Source: Microbacteriaceae bacterium PS02343 (GTDB lineage: Bacteria > Actinomycetota > Actinomycetes > Actinomycetales > Microbacteriaceae). From it: a stretch of DNA of 38,546 nucleotides. Position numbers and translations under genes: made by a program. Location: positions 1 to 38,546 of the forward strand of contig JASCOA010000020.1 of the NCBI GenBank assembly GCA_029959365.1, read 5' to 3'. The notes under the pieces were generated by a model. The model ran no database searches, had not been told where the DNA came from, and worked only from the letters and a program-made list of their open reading frames with translations. Shown one piece after another: positions 17,491 through 25,994 of this stretch; the first letter of the stretch is position 1; each line of letters opens with the position of its first letter.

Positions 17491-18290
17491 GAGGAACTCC
17501 TTCGGGGCTGCACGGCGCCCACGCGGCCGATGATGACGAGCAGGGCGAACGCGAAGAGCAGCGCGAGCAGCGCGAAGATCGTCGCGACGTAGGGGTCGCT
17601 GCGCGAGATGAGCAGCACGGAGGTCTGCAGGTTCTCGCGGTTGAGCAGCGAGGCGATCGTGAACTCGCCGAGCACGACCGCGGTGGCGATGACGGAGGCG
17701 GCGAGCATGCCGCGGCGGATGTTCGGCACGAGCACGCGGAAGAACACCGTGAGCCAGCCGGCGCCGAGCGAGCGCGCCGCCTCGCTGAGGGTGACGATGT
17801 CGACCGCGTCCATGGCCGCGCGCACGGCCCGGTAGGCGTAGGGCAGCACGGTGATGCCGTAGGCGAAGGCGAGGGTCCAGATGCTCGAGCCGAAGATGCG
17901 GGAGACCACGCCGTAGACGGGCGCGAGGCCGACGACGAGCACGATCGCGGGCACCGTGATCGGGATCAGGCAGACGAACTCGAGCCAGCGCTGCAGCTTG
18001 GGGAACCGCAGTGCGACGAGCACCATCGTCGGCACGAGCATGGCGTTGACGATGAGCACCGTGACGACGGCGAGCAGCAGCGAGTTGCCGACGCCCTCGA
18101 AGAGCCCGCGGTACTTGCGCTCGTTCTCGGGGTCGAGGATGCCGGTCCAGTGGTCGAGCGTGTACTCGCCCGGTGCGCCTCGCAGGCTGAACTCGACCAT
18201 CGCCACGATCGGCAGCGCCATGAGCAGGCCGATGACGCCGAGGATGAGCCAGCGCGTCACGGCGCGGGGCTCGATGCCGACGCGGTTCAT
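17487..18290 (-). CDS. ABC importer inner-membrane permease (PotC/FbpB-like)
   Basis: This 267-residue protein has about six helices and the EAA cytoplasmic loop (EAARSLGAGWLTVFFRVLVPNI) that docks on the ATPase. It belongs to the binding-protein-dependent permeases and forms a heterodimer with the product of the gene before it. The ATG at 18290 overlaps the stop of the first permease by four bases, and its own stop overlaps the ATPase start in the same way, so the three genes are tightly coupled. Confidence 0.92.
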   Translation of the reverse strand: MNRVGIEPRAVTRWLILGVIGLLMALPIVAMVEFSLRGAPGEYTLDHWTGILDPENERKYRGLFEGVGNSLLLAVVTVLIVNAMLVPTMVLVALRFPKLQRWLEFVCLIPITVPAIVLVVGLAPVYGVVSRIFGSSIWTLAFAYGITVLPYAYRAVRAAMDAVDIVTLSEAARSLGAGWLTVFFRVLVPNIRRGMLAASVIATAVVLGEFTIASLLNRENLQTSVLLISRSDPYVATIFALLALLFAFALLVIIGRVGAVQPRRSSS

Positions 18291-19153
18291 CGCATCCACC
18301 GTTCCGCGCGCGACTGCAGCGCCGAGTAGGCCTTCATGAGCACGACCATGACCACGATCATGCCGATGGCCAGCGCGCCGGCCATGTTCTCGCGGCCGAG
18401 CACGGTCTCGCTGATGAGCGCGGCGCGCACCTGCAGGGGCACGATGGGCGCGCCCTGGCTGACGAGCGCCGCAGCCGTGCCGTAGGACGAGAAGGCGTTG
18501 GCGAAGAGCAGCAGCAGGCTGCCGAGGAAGCTCGGCGCGAGCACCGGGAAGCCGATGCGCCACCAGAACACCGCGCCGGTGCCGCCGAGGGTCGCGCTGG
18601 CCTCGGCCCACTGCGGCTTGAGTCCCGACATCGCGGGCATGAAGGTGATGACCATGAGCGGGATCTGGAAGTAGAGGTAGGGCAGGATCAGGCCCGGCAC
18701 CTGGTAGAGCCAGACGCCGCCCTCGTAGATGTCCGCATCGAAGGTGCGCAGCAGCCACTGGGTCAGCAGGCCCTGGATGCCGATCAGCGCGATGAACGCG
18801 AAGGCCAGCATGACGCCGCCGAACTGGGCGAGCACGCCGCTGGCCGCGGAGATGCCGGTGCGCAGCCAGCCGTCCTCGCGCGTGCCGAGCAGCGAGAAGC
18901 AGATGAGCGCGCCGGCGATGGCGCCGAGGACGGCGGTGAGGCCGGAGAGCCAGAGCAGGTCGACGAAGGAGCGCAGCACGGCGGGCTCGAGGAGGCCCGT
19001 CAGATTGTCGAGGGTGAGCGCGCCGTCGCCGTCGAAGAGGCCGGTGCCCAGCGCGAGCACCGTCGGCACGGCGAGGAAGAGGACGACGTAGGCGGAGAAG
19101 GGGGTGAGCCCGAGCAGGGCCCACCCCCGGCCGCCGGAGCGGCGAGCGGTCAT
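18287..19153 (-). CDS. ABC importer inner-membrane permease (PotB-like)
   Basis: This 288-residue permease has about six helices and an EAA-type loop (EASATLGGTGAVFWWRIGFPVLAPS). Its N-terminal helix begins near residue 11 (WALLGLTPFSAYVVLFLAVPTVLALG), typical of PotB and PhnU-like subunits. The ATG overlaps the last base of the substrate-binding protein stop (TGATG), fixing the start. It is the first membrane subunit in the importer operon. Confidence 0.92.
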   Translation of the reverse strand: MTARRSGGRGWALLGLTPFSAYVVLFLAVPTVLALGTGLFDGDGALTLDNLTGLLEPAVLRSFVDLLWLSGLTAVLGAIAGALICFSLLGTREDGWLRTGISAASGVLAQFGGVMLAFAFIALIGIQGLLTQWLLRTFDADIYEGGVWLYQVPGLILPYLYFQIPLMVITFMPAMSGLKPQWAEASATLGGTGAVFWWRIGFPVLAPSFLGSLLLLFANAFSSYGTAAALVSQGAPIVPLQVRAALISETVLGRENMAGALAIGMIVVMVVLMKAYSALQSRAERWMR

Positions 19154-20274
19154 CAGGAGATGGCCGCTGCCCACTGCTCGGCGAGGAGCGCGGAGGCCGC
19201 CTCGGTCTGCTCGGCGGTGAGCTGCACGAGGTCCTCGCTCGGCTCGCCGACCGCGTCGAGCGCGGCCTGGTCGACCGTGCCGGCCTCGATCATCGCCGCG
19301 AGGCGCACCGGGTAGGCGCCGGCCTCGAGGTAGAGGTTCTGCACCGTGTCGCTGAAGATCCACTCCTGCCACAGGCGGGCGGCCGCCGGGTGCGGGGCGT
19401 CGACGTTGACGGCCTGGTTGTAGTACGAGCCCAGGGTGACGCCCGGCAGCACCGTGACCTGCCAGTCGCGCACGCCCTCGTTCGCCGTCTGCTCGGCGAG
19501 GTTGTTGTACGACCAGTCGAAGACGACCGGGGTCTCGCCCGAGGCGATGGTGGCCGGGGTCGGGTCGAGGGGCAGGAAGTTGCCGGCCGTCTGGAGCTCG
19601 GCGAAGAAGTCGATGCCGGCCTGGATGTCGTCCGCCGAGCCCTCGCCCTGCAGGGCGGCGTACTGCACGGCCGCGGCGGCTGCGCCAGCCTGCGTCGGGT
19701 CGCCGTTGATGGCGACCTTGCCGGCGTAGTCGGCGCCGAGCAGGTCGTCGAGCGACTCGGGCGCGGGCACGGCGTCGGCGTCGTAGCCGATCGACATGAG
19801 GCCGGTGTAGTCGTAGACCCAGAGGCCCGACTCCTCCTTGTACTCGGCCGGGATGTCGTCCCAGGTCTGCACCTGGTACGGCGCGAAGTAGTCGGTGCTG
19901 GTCAGCGCGACGGCCGAGCCGAGGTCGAAGACGTCGGGGGCGCCGTCCTGGCCCTTGAGGTTCTCGGCGGCCGTGATCTCCTCGGCGCTGGAGACGTCGG
20001 GCGAGTCGGAGTTCACGGTGATGCCGTACTCCTCCTCGAAGCCCTCGATGATGGCGCCGTAGTTCGCCCAGGTGTCGGGCAGGGCGATGACGTTGAGCTC
20101 GCCCTCGGCCTGCGCGGCCTCGACGAGCGCGTCGAAGCCGCCGAAGTCGTCGGCGCTGGTGGCGGTGGCGTGCGCCTCGGTGTCGCCGGCCTCTGCAGTG
20201 CTCGAGCACGAGGTGAGGGTGACGGCGAGGGCGATGCCGGCGGCCGCGAAGCCGACGAGGGTGCGCTTGCGCAA
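19153..20274 (-). CDS. ABC importer extracellular solute-binding lipoprotein, family 1
   Basis: This 373-residue lipoprotein captures the ligand for the downstream permeases. The lipobox is LTSC with Cys23. The mature protein shows the type II binding fold: ELNVIALPDTWANYGAIIEGFEEEYGI, DVFDLGSAVAL, GKVAINGDPTQAGAA and VVFDWSYNNLAEQ. It resembles the iron(III), spermidine, thiamine and aminoethylphosphonate binding proteins. I see no Tyr-Tyr iron ligand pair or other feature that decides the substrate. It starts with TTG, which has GGAGG five bases upstream. It leads the operon. Confidence 0.9.
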   Translation of the reverse strand: MRKRTLVGFAAAGIALAVTLTSCSSTAEAGDTEAHATATSADDFGGFDALVEAAQAEGELNVIALPDTWANYGAIIEGFEEEYGITVNSDSPDVSSAEEITAAENLKGQDGAPDVFDLGSAVALTSTDYFAPYQVQTWDDIPAEYKEESGLWVYDYTGLMSIGYDADAVPAPESLDDLLGADYAGKVAINGDPTQAGAAAAAVQYAALQGEGSADDIQAGIDFFAELQTAGNFLPLDPTPATIASGETPVVFDWSYNNLAEQTANEGVRDWQVTVLPGVTLGSYYNQAVNVDAPHPAAARLWQEWIFSDTVQNLYLEAGAYPVRLAAMIEAGTVDQAALDAVGEPSEDLVQLTAEQTEAASALLAEQWAAAIS

Positions 20275-20407
20275 GGGATCCTCCAGGAGATCTGGGGCCG
20301 GGGTGCGCGTGCTGTCGCGCCGGGGAACCCGTGGCCCGCAGGCGAACCTAAGGAGGCTGCGTGTCCCATCGACGGCGCCCGGGTGAACGCCGGGCGAACC
20401 GCGGGGG

Positions 20408-21214
20408 CTACCTCGGCGCGACCGTGAAGCGGCGCAGCGCCAGCGCCGGGTTCTTCGCGCGCACCTCGTCGAGACGGGCGCGCTCGAGCCAGGCGACCGA
20501 CACGCCCTCCGACTCGCCCAGCCCCGCCAGCTCGACCCCCATCGGGTCGATCACGAGGCTGACGCCCACGCCGACCGGAGGGATGTGATCGGCTGCCACC
20601 GCGAAGGCGGTGTTCTCGATCGCGCGCGCCGTGAGCAGCGTGCGCCAGTGGTGCTCCTTGAGCGGACCGCGCACCCACTCGGCCGGCACGACCAGCACCT
20701 CGGCGCCGGCGTCGATCAGGCTGCGGCTGACCTCGGGGAAGCGGATGTCGTAACAGGTCTGCAGGCCCACGGCGAAGCCGTCGGCGTCGAAGACGGCGGC
20801 GCCGGTGATCGCGCCCGCCTCCATCCAGTCGCTCTCCCGCACGCCGAAGGCGTCGTAGAGGTGCACCTTGCCGTAGCGGGCGACCGCCTCGCCGTCCGGG
20901 GAGACCGCGACGACGGTATTCGCGAAGCGCGCGGGGTCGGCCACGGTCGTGATGAGCCCGGCGACGAGGAAGACGTCGAGCTCGCGGGCGAGTGCGCCCA
21001 GCGCTGCGGTGAAGGGCCCGTCGAGCGGCTCGGCGTGCTCGGCGTAGTGCGGCCCGAGCTCGCCGCCGAAGTACGAGGAGTACTCGGGCAGCACGACGAG
21101 GCGGGCTCCGCGGCCGGCGGCGAGGCGCACGAGGCGCTCGATCGACTCCAGGTTGGCGGAGCGGTCCGGGCCCGGCGCGAACTGGGCGATGCCGACGGCG
21201 AGAGTGGCGCTCAT
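20408..21214 (-). CDS. Carbon-nitrogen hydrolase (nitrilase superfamily, omega-amidase-like)
   Basis: This 268-residue enzyme hydrolyses an amide or related C-N bond. The catalytic triad is complete: E44 (LPEYSSYF), K116 (YGKVHLYD) and C154 (QTCYDIRFPE). The CYDIRFPE context matches the Nit1/Nit2 branch, whose members act on alpha-ketoglutaramate or deaminated glutathione. The ATG at 21214 has no Shine-Dalgarno sequence but has TAGGCT ending seven bases upstream, so a leaderless message is likely. It points toward the ABC importer, 133 bases away, and may share its transcription. No terminator was seen between them. Confidence 0.9.
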   Translation of the reverse strand: MSATLAVGIAQFAPGPDRSANLESIERLVRLAAGRGARLVVLPEYSSYFGGELGPHYAEHAEPLDGPFTAALGALARELDVFLVAGLITTVADPARFANTVVAVSPDGEAVARYGKVHLYDAFGVRESDWMEAGAITGAAVFDADGFAVGLQTCYDIRFPEVSRSLIDAGAEVLVVPAEWVRGPLKEHHWRTLLTARAIENTAFAVAADHIPPVGVGVSLVIDPMGVELAGLGESEGVSVAWLERARLDEVRAKNPALALRRFTVAPR

Positions 21215-21221
21215 GCCCGCC

Positions 21222-21227
21222 AGCCTA
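21222..21227 (-). promoter_or_regulatory. Leaderless -10 element of the nitrilase gene
   Basis: TAGGCT on the minus strand ends seven bases before the ATG at 21214, placing the transcription start at the start codon. No -35 match is clear. Confidence 0.5.
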
Positions 21228-21229
21228 GG

Positions 21230-21251
21230 GGCCGCTCGGAGGGGAGCGGCC
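21230..21251. other. Eight-base-pair inverted repeat in a divergent promoter region
   Basis: GGCCGCTC and GAGCGGCC flank a six-base loop. It lies directly upstream of the nitrilase -10 element and before the phosphoribosyltransferase gene. A terminator makes no sense between divergent genes, so it could be an operator. Confidence 0.4.
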
Positions 21252-21325
21252 GGCCGAGCGGGTAGCCTCGATGACCGGGCACGCGCATCCGCTCGCCCAG
21301 TTCCCGCCTCATCGAAAGCAGCAGC

Positions 21326-21934
21326 GTGCCCAGCGAGACCAGCCCCGAGACGACGAGCCCCGAGACGTTCGGCGTGACCATCGGCAGCCAGGAGACGGAG
21401 CTGCCCATCGTGGAGCTCGGCGAGGGCGAGCGGATGGCGCTGATGATCACGGTGGACCTCGGCGTGCGCTTCATGACGCGAGCCGGCGCCGACCTGGCGG
21501 AGCTGCTGCGCGATCTGCGCCCCGACGTGATCGCCGCGCCGGCGACGCTCGGCATCCCCCTCGCCCTCGAGGTGAGCCGCGCGCTCGGCTACGACGACTA
21601 CGTGATCCTGCAGAAGAGCCGCAAGTGGTACCTGCGCGACAGCCCGCGCCTCGACGTCAACTCGATCACGACGCAGGACACCCAGACGTTGATCCTCGAC
21701 AAGAGCCGCATCCCGCTCGTCGCCGGCAAGCGCGTGGTCGTCGTCGACGACGTGCTCTCGACCGGCGCCAGCGTGGCGACGAGCGTCGAGCTGCTCGAGC
21801 AGGTGGGCGCCGAGGTCGTCGGCATCGGCGTGATGCTCACCGAGAGCGACCTCTGGGTGGAGCGCCTCGGCGCGCACGCCGCGAACGTGCGCTCGCTCGG
21901 CGAGGTGCCGTTCCCGGTACCGCCGCAGGGCTGA
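21326..21934 (+). CDS. PRPP-binding phosphoribosyltransferase (adenine/xanthine PRT-like)
   Basis: This 202-residue type I phosphoribosyltransferase should join a free purine base to PRPP. The PRPP motif is VVVVDDVLSTGAS (about 136-148). An upstream region with PATLGIPLALEVSRALG and VILQKSRKWY matches Apt/Xpt/PurR-like PRTs. The exact base is not decided by the sequence. The most upstream in-frame start is a GTG, with only a weak Shine-Dalgarno; the first 15 residues are low-complexity and a later start is possible. It converges on the nucleoside hydrolase operon, whose products would be its substrates. Confidence 0.85.
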   Translation: MPSETSPETTSPETFGVTIGSQETELPIVELGEGERMALMITVDLGVRFMTRAGADLAELLRDLRPDVIAAPATLGIPLALEVSRALGYDDYVILQKSRKWYLRDSPRLDVNSITTQDTQTLILDKSRIPLVAGKRVVVVDDVLSTGASVATSVELLEQVGAEVVGIGVMLTESDLWVERLGAHAANVRSLGEVPFPVPPQG

Positions 21935-21944
21935 GCACGCCGCA

Positions 21945-21984
21945 GCACGTCGAAGGGCGCCCCGCGGGGCGCCCGTCGACGTGC
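21945..21984. terminator. Bidirectional hairpin between convergent genes
   Basis: Each 20-base arm pairs with the other apart from one mismatch, with no separate loop, making an almost perfect palindrome. It lies 10 bases past the phosphoribosyltransferase stop and 16 bases past the SDR stop, serving both. Confidence 0.85.
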
Positions 21985-22000
21985 GGCCGGGCGCCGCGGC

Positions 22001-22828
22001 TCAGTAGGGCGTGCCGCCCGCGTCGGCGTTGACCGCCTGACCGCGGATCACGTAGGCCGCGTCGGAGAGCAGGAACGAGTACACGCTCGCCACCTCCTCG
22101 AGGCTCGTGTGGCGGCCCAGCTGGGTGGCGACCATCTTGCCGAAGATCGCCTCCGCGTCCTCGCCGACGATCTCGGAGTAGGCGTCGGCGACCTCGCGCA
22201 GCATCGCCGTCGGCAGGCCGCCGGGGCACACGCAGTTGACGTTGATGTCGTGCTGGGCGAGGCTCTCGCTGAGCACGCGGGTCTGGCTGATCACGGCCGC
22301 CTTGGTGGCGCTGTAGGCGAGCGAGTCGGCGTGGCCGACCTTGCCCGCCTCGCTGGCGGTGTTGACGATCGCGCCGCGCACGCCGTCCTCGATCATCGCC
22401 TTCGCGACGAGGCGCGAGACCTCGTAGGTGCCGAGCAGGTTGATGTCGACGAGCCGGCGCCAGTCGCTCCAGGAGATCTCGAGCGGATCGGCGTGGATGA
22501 CGATCCCGGCGATGTTGACGACGCCGTCGAAGCCGCCGAGCCCGGTGCGCGCGGTCGTGACCGCAGCGGCGATGGACTGCTCGTCGCCGACGTCGATGCG
22601 CCCGGAGCCGGCGAGCCCGAGCTCGTCGGCGGTGAGCGCGAGCTCGGTCTCGAGGATGTCGACGCCCCAGACGGAGGCGCCCTGCGCGGTCAGCAGCGCA
22701 GCCACCGCCTTGCCGAGGCCGCGGGCGGCACCGGTGACGAGGTAGCGCTTGCCGGCGTGGCTGGGCAGCACGGGCGGCAGGTGCAGCGGATGCGGCTCCG
22801 GCTGCTCGATCGTGTTGAACTTGCTCAT
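22001..22828 (-). CDS. Short-chain dehydrogenase/reductase (SDR)
   Basis: This 275-residue classical SDR uses NAD(P) to oxidise or reduce a hydroxyl/keto group. The cofactor motif is TGAARGLG (about 33-40), the structural motif is NIAG, the catalytic Ser lies in NTASEAG, and the active-site pair is YSATK. CPGGLPTAM follows as usual. An acidic Asp after the second strand (GVDILE) favours NAD. It lies 37 bases after the nucleoside hydrolase on the same strand, so its substrate may be the sugar released or a purine-linked compound. That is inference only. Confidence 0.88.
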   Translation of the reverse strand: MSKFNTIEQPEPHPLHLPPVLPSHAGKRYLVTGAARGLGKAVAALLTAQGASVWGVDILETELALTADELGLAGSGRIDVGDEQSIAAAVTTARTGLGGFDGVVNIAGIVIHADPLEISWSDWRRLVDINLLGTYEVSRLVAKAMIEDGVRGAIVNTASEAGKVGHADSLAYSATKAAVISQTRVLSESLAQHDINVNCVCPGGLPTAMLREVADAYSEIVGEDAEAIFGKMVATQLGRHTSLEEVASVYSFLLSDAAYVIRGQAVNADAGGTPY

Positions 22829-22865
22829 GGGGCGGTGCTCTCTCGGGTTCGGGTCGTGCGTGCGC

Positions 22866-23822
22866 TCAGGCGTCGAGCAGGCGCTCGGTGAGCAGGCTGC
22901 CGAACTCGGTGCCGCACTCGAGCACGACGCGCACGTTCGCGTCGGCGGGCTCGACGTCGAAGCCGCGCCACATGGTGCGGGCGTCGACGACGGTGGAGCC
23001 CTGCTCGGGTCCGTCGCTGAGGTCGACGAAGGTCGGCAGCCTGGGCGCGACCGTCGGCACGACGTCGCCGGTGGCGATCGCGGCGGCGAGCGGGTCGTGC
23101 AGGGCGCACTGCGGGCGGCCGAAGATGGTCTCGTAGAAGCCGAAGTAGAACTTGAGCATCTCGCCGATCGAGCTCACGGCGCGGTTGCCGTCCGACTCGA
23201 GGCGCCGGCGCTGGTCGGCCGAGAGGGTGTTCACCATGGTCACGTCGAGGCCGACCATGGTGATGTCCCACGGCGCCGCGTAGGCGAGGGCCGCCGCATC
23301 GATGTCGTTCGCGGTGTTCGCATCCAGCCGGGCGGAGTTCGTGCCCGGCACGAGCACGTTGCCGCCCATGGTGGTGACCTTCTTGACGAGCCGCGGCAGC
23401 TCGGGCTCGAGCTGCAGGGCGAGGCCGAGATTGGTGAGCGGGCCGACGGCGACGATGTGCAGCTCGCCCTCGTGCTCGCGGGCCTTGCGCACGATCATCT
23501 CGGCGGCGGTGAGGTCGCCCTCCGGGTCGCGGTTCGCGCGAGGCAGCTCGACCTCGCCGATGCCGTTGACGCCGTGCACGAAGGCCGCGTCCTCGCCGAG
23601 CCGGCGGCCCATCGCCACATCCGGTCCCGCGGCCACCGGCACGTCGCCGCGGCCGAGCAGGGCGAGCAGGTCGCAGGTGTTGCGGGCGGCCTGGCGCGTG
23701 TTGACGTTGCCGAAGATGCTCGTGGCGGCCACGAGGTCCACCTCGGGATGCGTCGCCATCCACGCGACGGCGAGGGCGTCGTCGATGCCGGTGTCGACGT
23801 CGAGCAGGTAGGGGCTGGCCAT
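22866..23822 (-). CDS. Nucleoside hydrolase (inosine/uridine-preferring family)
   Basis: This 318-residue enzyme splits nucleosides into ribose and free base. The calcium-binding N-terminus DVDTGIDDA is at 8-16 (D8, D10, D14, D15). The family's usual form is DTDPGIDDA, so Thr-for-Pro and Val-for-Thr are mild changes. Other marks are MGGN (VTTMGGNVL) and H242 in LHDPLAA, the catalytic proton-donor region. GGAG lies six bases upstream of the ATG. It follows the second permease by 17 bases, tying nucleoside import to cleavage. Confidence 0.92.
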   Translation of the reverse strand: MASPYLLDVDTGIDDALAVAWMATHPEVDLVAATSIFGNVNTRQAARNTCDLLALLGRGDVPVAAGPDVAMGRRLGEDAAFVHGVNGIGEVELPRANRDPEGDLTAAEMIVRKAREHEGELHIVAVGPLTNLGLALQLEPELPRLVKKVTTMGGNVLVPGTNSARLDANTANDIDAAALAYAAPWDITMVGLDVTMVNTLSADQRRRLESDGNRAVSSIGEMLKFYFGFYETIFGRPQCALHDPLAAAIATGDVVPTVAPRLPTFVDLSDGPEQGSTVVDARTMWRGFDVEPADANVRVVLECGTEFGSLLTERLLDA

Positions 23823-23839
23823 GGTGGTCTCCGTGGGGT

Positions 23840-24760
23840 TCAGGCTGCGGCGACCGCGATGCCGCCGCGACGGCGGCGCAGCGCGGCGATGGCGACGAGC
23901 GCGATGAGGGTGACGATGTAGGGCGCGGCGTCGGCGAACTGCACCGGCAGCCCGAAGGACTGCAGGCGGATGCCCACCGCATCGACGTAGGCGAACAGCG
24001 CGAGCACGCCCACGAGCGGCAGCACGCGCCCGTTCGCGAGCAGCACCGCGACGACCACGATCCATCCGCGACCGGCGGACATGTTCTCGGTGAAGAGCAC
24101 GACGTTGCCGAGCGACAGCTGCGCGCCGGCGAGGCCGCCGAGCACGCCGGAGACGAGCACCGCGGCGGTCTGGTAGCGCGACGGGCTGATACCGAGGGTC
24201 GCCGCGGCGCCCGGGCGCATGCCCACGCCGCGCAGGCGCAGGCCCGAACGGGTGCGGCTCAGGTAGAGCTGCATGGCGACGGTGGCGAGGATCGCCACGT
24301 AGCCGAGCGCCGTCAGCGAGTTCAGCATCGAGCCGAGCCAGGGCACCTCGCCGAGGCCGGGCAGCCGGATGGCGTCGAGCCCGTCGGTGCCGGGCTGCTG
24401 CAGCGAGCCGCGCACCCCGAAGATCGCGAAGAGCAGGAAGCTCGTCAGACCGACCACGAGCAGGTTCACCGAGATGCCGATGACGATCGGGTCGGCGCCG
24501 CGCACGATGCCGCCGAAGGAGAGCGACGAGGCGACGATCACGCCGCTGACGATCGCGATGGCCGTGCCCGCGATCGCGCTGCCGGTGAGTACGCTGCCCG
24601 CGAGGCCGCCGAAGGCGCCGGCGAGCATGATGCCCTCGAGCGAGACGTTGAAGACGCCCACCCGGTGGCAGATGAGGCCGCCGAGCCCGAGCAGCAGCAG
24701 CGGCACGAGGCTGCGCACGAGTGCGGCGAAGGTCTCGGGGGCGATGAGGATCTCGAGCAT
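23840..24760 (-). CDS. BMP-type nucleoside ABC importer permease (NupQ-like)
   Basis: This 306-residue permease of the RbsC/BmpD superfamily has about eight or nine helices. GVFNVSLEGIMLAGAF near the start and RGVGMRPGAAATLGI in the cytoplasmic loop are characteristic of the shorter of the two permeases in nucleoside importers. The start lies one base after the stop of the longer permease. The operon order lipoprotein-ATPase-long permease-short permease is the standard one. Confidence 0.93.
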   Translation of the reverse strand: MLEILIAPETFAALVRSLVPLLLLGLGGLICHRVGVFNVSLEGIMLAGAFGGLAGSVLTGSAIAGTAIAIVSGVIVASSLSFGGIVRGADPIVIGISVNLLVVGLTSFLLFAIFGVRGSLQQPGTDGLDAIRLPGLGEVPWLGSMLNSLTALGYVAILATVAMQLYLSRTRSGLRLRGVGMRPGAAATLGISPSRYQTAAVLVSGVLGGLAGAQLSLGNVVLFTENMSAGRGWIVVVAVLLANGRVLPLVGVLALFAYVDAVGIRLQSFGLPVQFADAAPYIVTLIALVAIAALRRRRGGIAVAAA

Positions 24761-24761
24761 C

Positions 24762-25994
24762 TCAGCCCTCCTTCACGGTGCTGTTGTCGCGCGGGCCGGG
24801 TACCGCGTCCGGTACCTCCTCGATCCGCTCCCCCGTCGCCGCGGCCTCGGCGCGCTTGCGCAGCCGCTGGGTGACGAAGGGGATGCCGAGACGCAGCACC
24901 ACGAAGAAGATGACCAGCGCCTGGATGATGGAGGCGATCGCGGGCGAGAGCGCGAAGGTGCGGTTGAGCTCCTCGCCGCCGACCTGCAGCATCGAGAAGA
25001 AGAAGCCCGCGAGCACCGCGCCGAGCGGCGAGCTGCGGCCGAGGAGCACCACGAGGATGGCGGTCATCGCGTAGCCGGTGGCCTCGAACTGACCGTCGAG
25101 CAGGCGGTAGTTGGTGCCGAGCACCACGAGCGCCCCGATGAGGCCGGCGAGGCCGCCGCTGATCGCCAGGCTGGTGAGCACGATGCGGCCGCCGCGGATG
25201 CCGACGTTGCGCGCGAAGGCGCCGTTCAGACCGGTGACCCCCGCCTCGAACCCGGTCGCCGTGCGGCGGTTGAAGAGGATCGTGGCGATGACGAGCAGGA
25301 TGACGACCACGAAGGACCAGTTGAGGCCGCGCACGGCGAGCAGCAGCACGTCGTTGCGCTCGAGCGCCTGGCCCATGGCCGCGCCGAGATCGCTCTGCGC
25401 GGGTACGAGCGCGCCGATCTTCAGGTCCTCGGCGATGGTCGGCGTGGCCTGCTCGCTGGAGGCCGGCGGCTTGAGCAGCGAGATGATGTACGACACCCCG
25501 GCGATGCCGATGTAGTTGAGCAGCAGGCTCGTGACGAGCACGGGCGGGCCGAGGGTGACCTGGATGACGCCGGGCACGACGCCCCAGGCGGCGCCCGCGG
25601 CGACGCCGGCCGCGCAGGCGACGACGATGCCGGCGATGCCGGTGCCGGGCAGGGCCAGCGCCGTGACGACGCTCGCGAGACCGCCGACCAGGAACTGCCC
25701 CTGGCCGCCGAGGTTGAACACCCCGGCGCGGAAGGAGTAGATGAGCGCGATCGACAGCCCGACGAGCGGCACCGAGCGCTGCAGCGTCGTGACGAGGCCG
25801 CGGCCGGTGAGCGAGCCCTCGACGAGCGCGCCGTAGACGGCGAAGGGGTTCTGGCCGATCGCGACGAGCAGCACGCCGACGGCGACGAGCGCGGCGAGGA
25901 TCGACACGGTGACGGTTCCGGTGAGCGCGGCGAGCAGGCGTCGTGCGAGCACCGCCGGGTCCCTGCGCCGTCCGGCGGTGGTGACGGCGGTCAT
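24762..25994 (-). CDS. BMP-type nucleoside ABC importer permease (NupP-like)
   Basis: This 410-residue permease has about ten helices. GVFNLGGQGQFLVGG marks the longer permease of nucleoside/BMP importers, as does the periplasmic loop of about 60 residues after LLNYIG. A soluble acidic tail ends the protein. The ATG overlaps the ATPase stop by four bases. It forms a heterodimer with the shorter permease. Confidence 0.93.
   Translation of the reverse strand: MTAVTTAGRRRDPAVLARRLLAALTGTVTVSILAALVAVGVLLVAIGQNPFAVYGALVEGSLTGRGLVTTLQRSVPLVGLSIALIYSFRAGVFNLGGQGQFLVGGLASVVTALALPGTGIAGIVVACAAGVAAGAAWGVVPGVIQVTLGPPVLVTSLLLNYIGIAGVSYIISLLKPPASSEQATPTIAEDLKIGALVPAQSDLGAAMGQALERNDVLLLAVRGLNWSFVVVILLVIATILFNRRTATGFEAGVTGLNGAFARNVGIRGGRIVLTSLAISGGLAGLIGALVVLGTNYRLLDGQFEATGYAMTAILVVLLGRSSPLGAVLAGFFFSMLQVGGEELNRTFALSPAIASIIQALVIFFVVLRLGIPFVTQRLRKRAEAAATGERIEEVPDAVPGPRDNSTVKEG

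Noticed and set aside
20275-20407. Riboswitch (for example thiamine) upstream of the importer operon
   Set aside because: The gap is GC-rich with small inverted repeats, but no conserved riboswitch core could be recognised.
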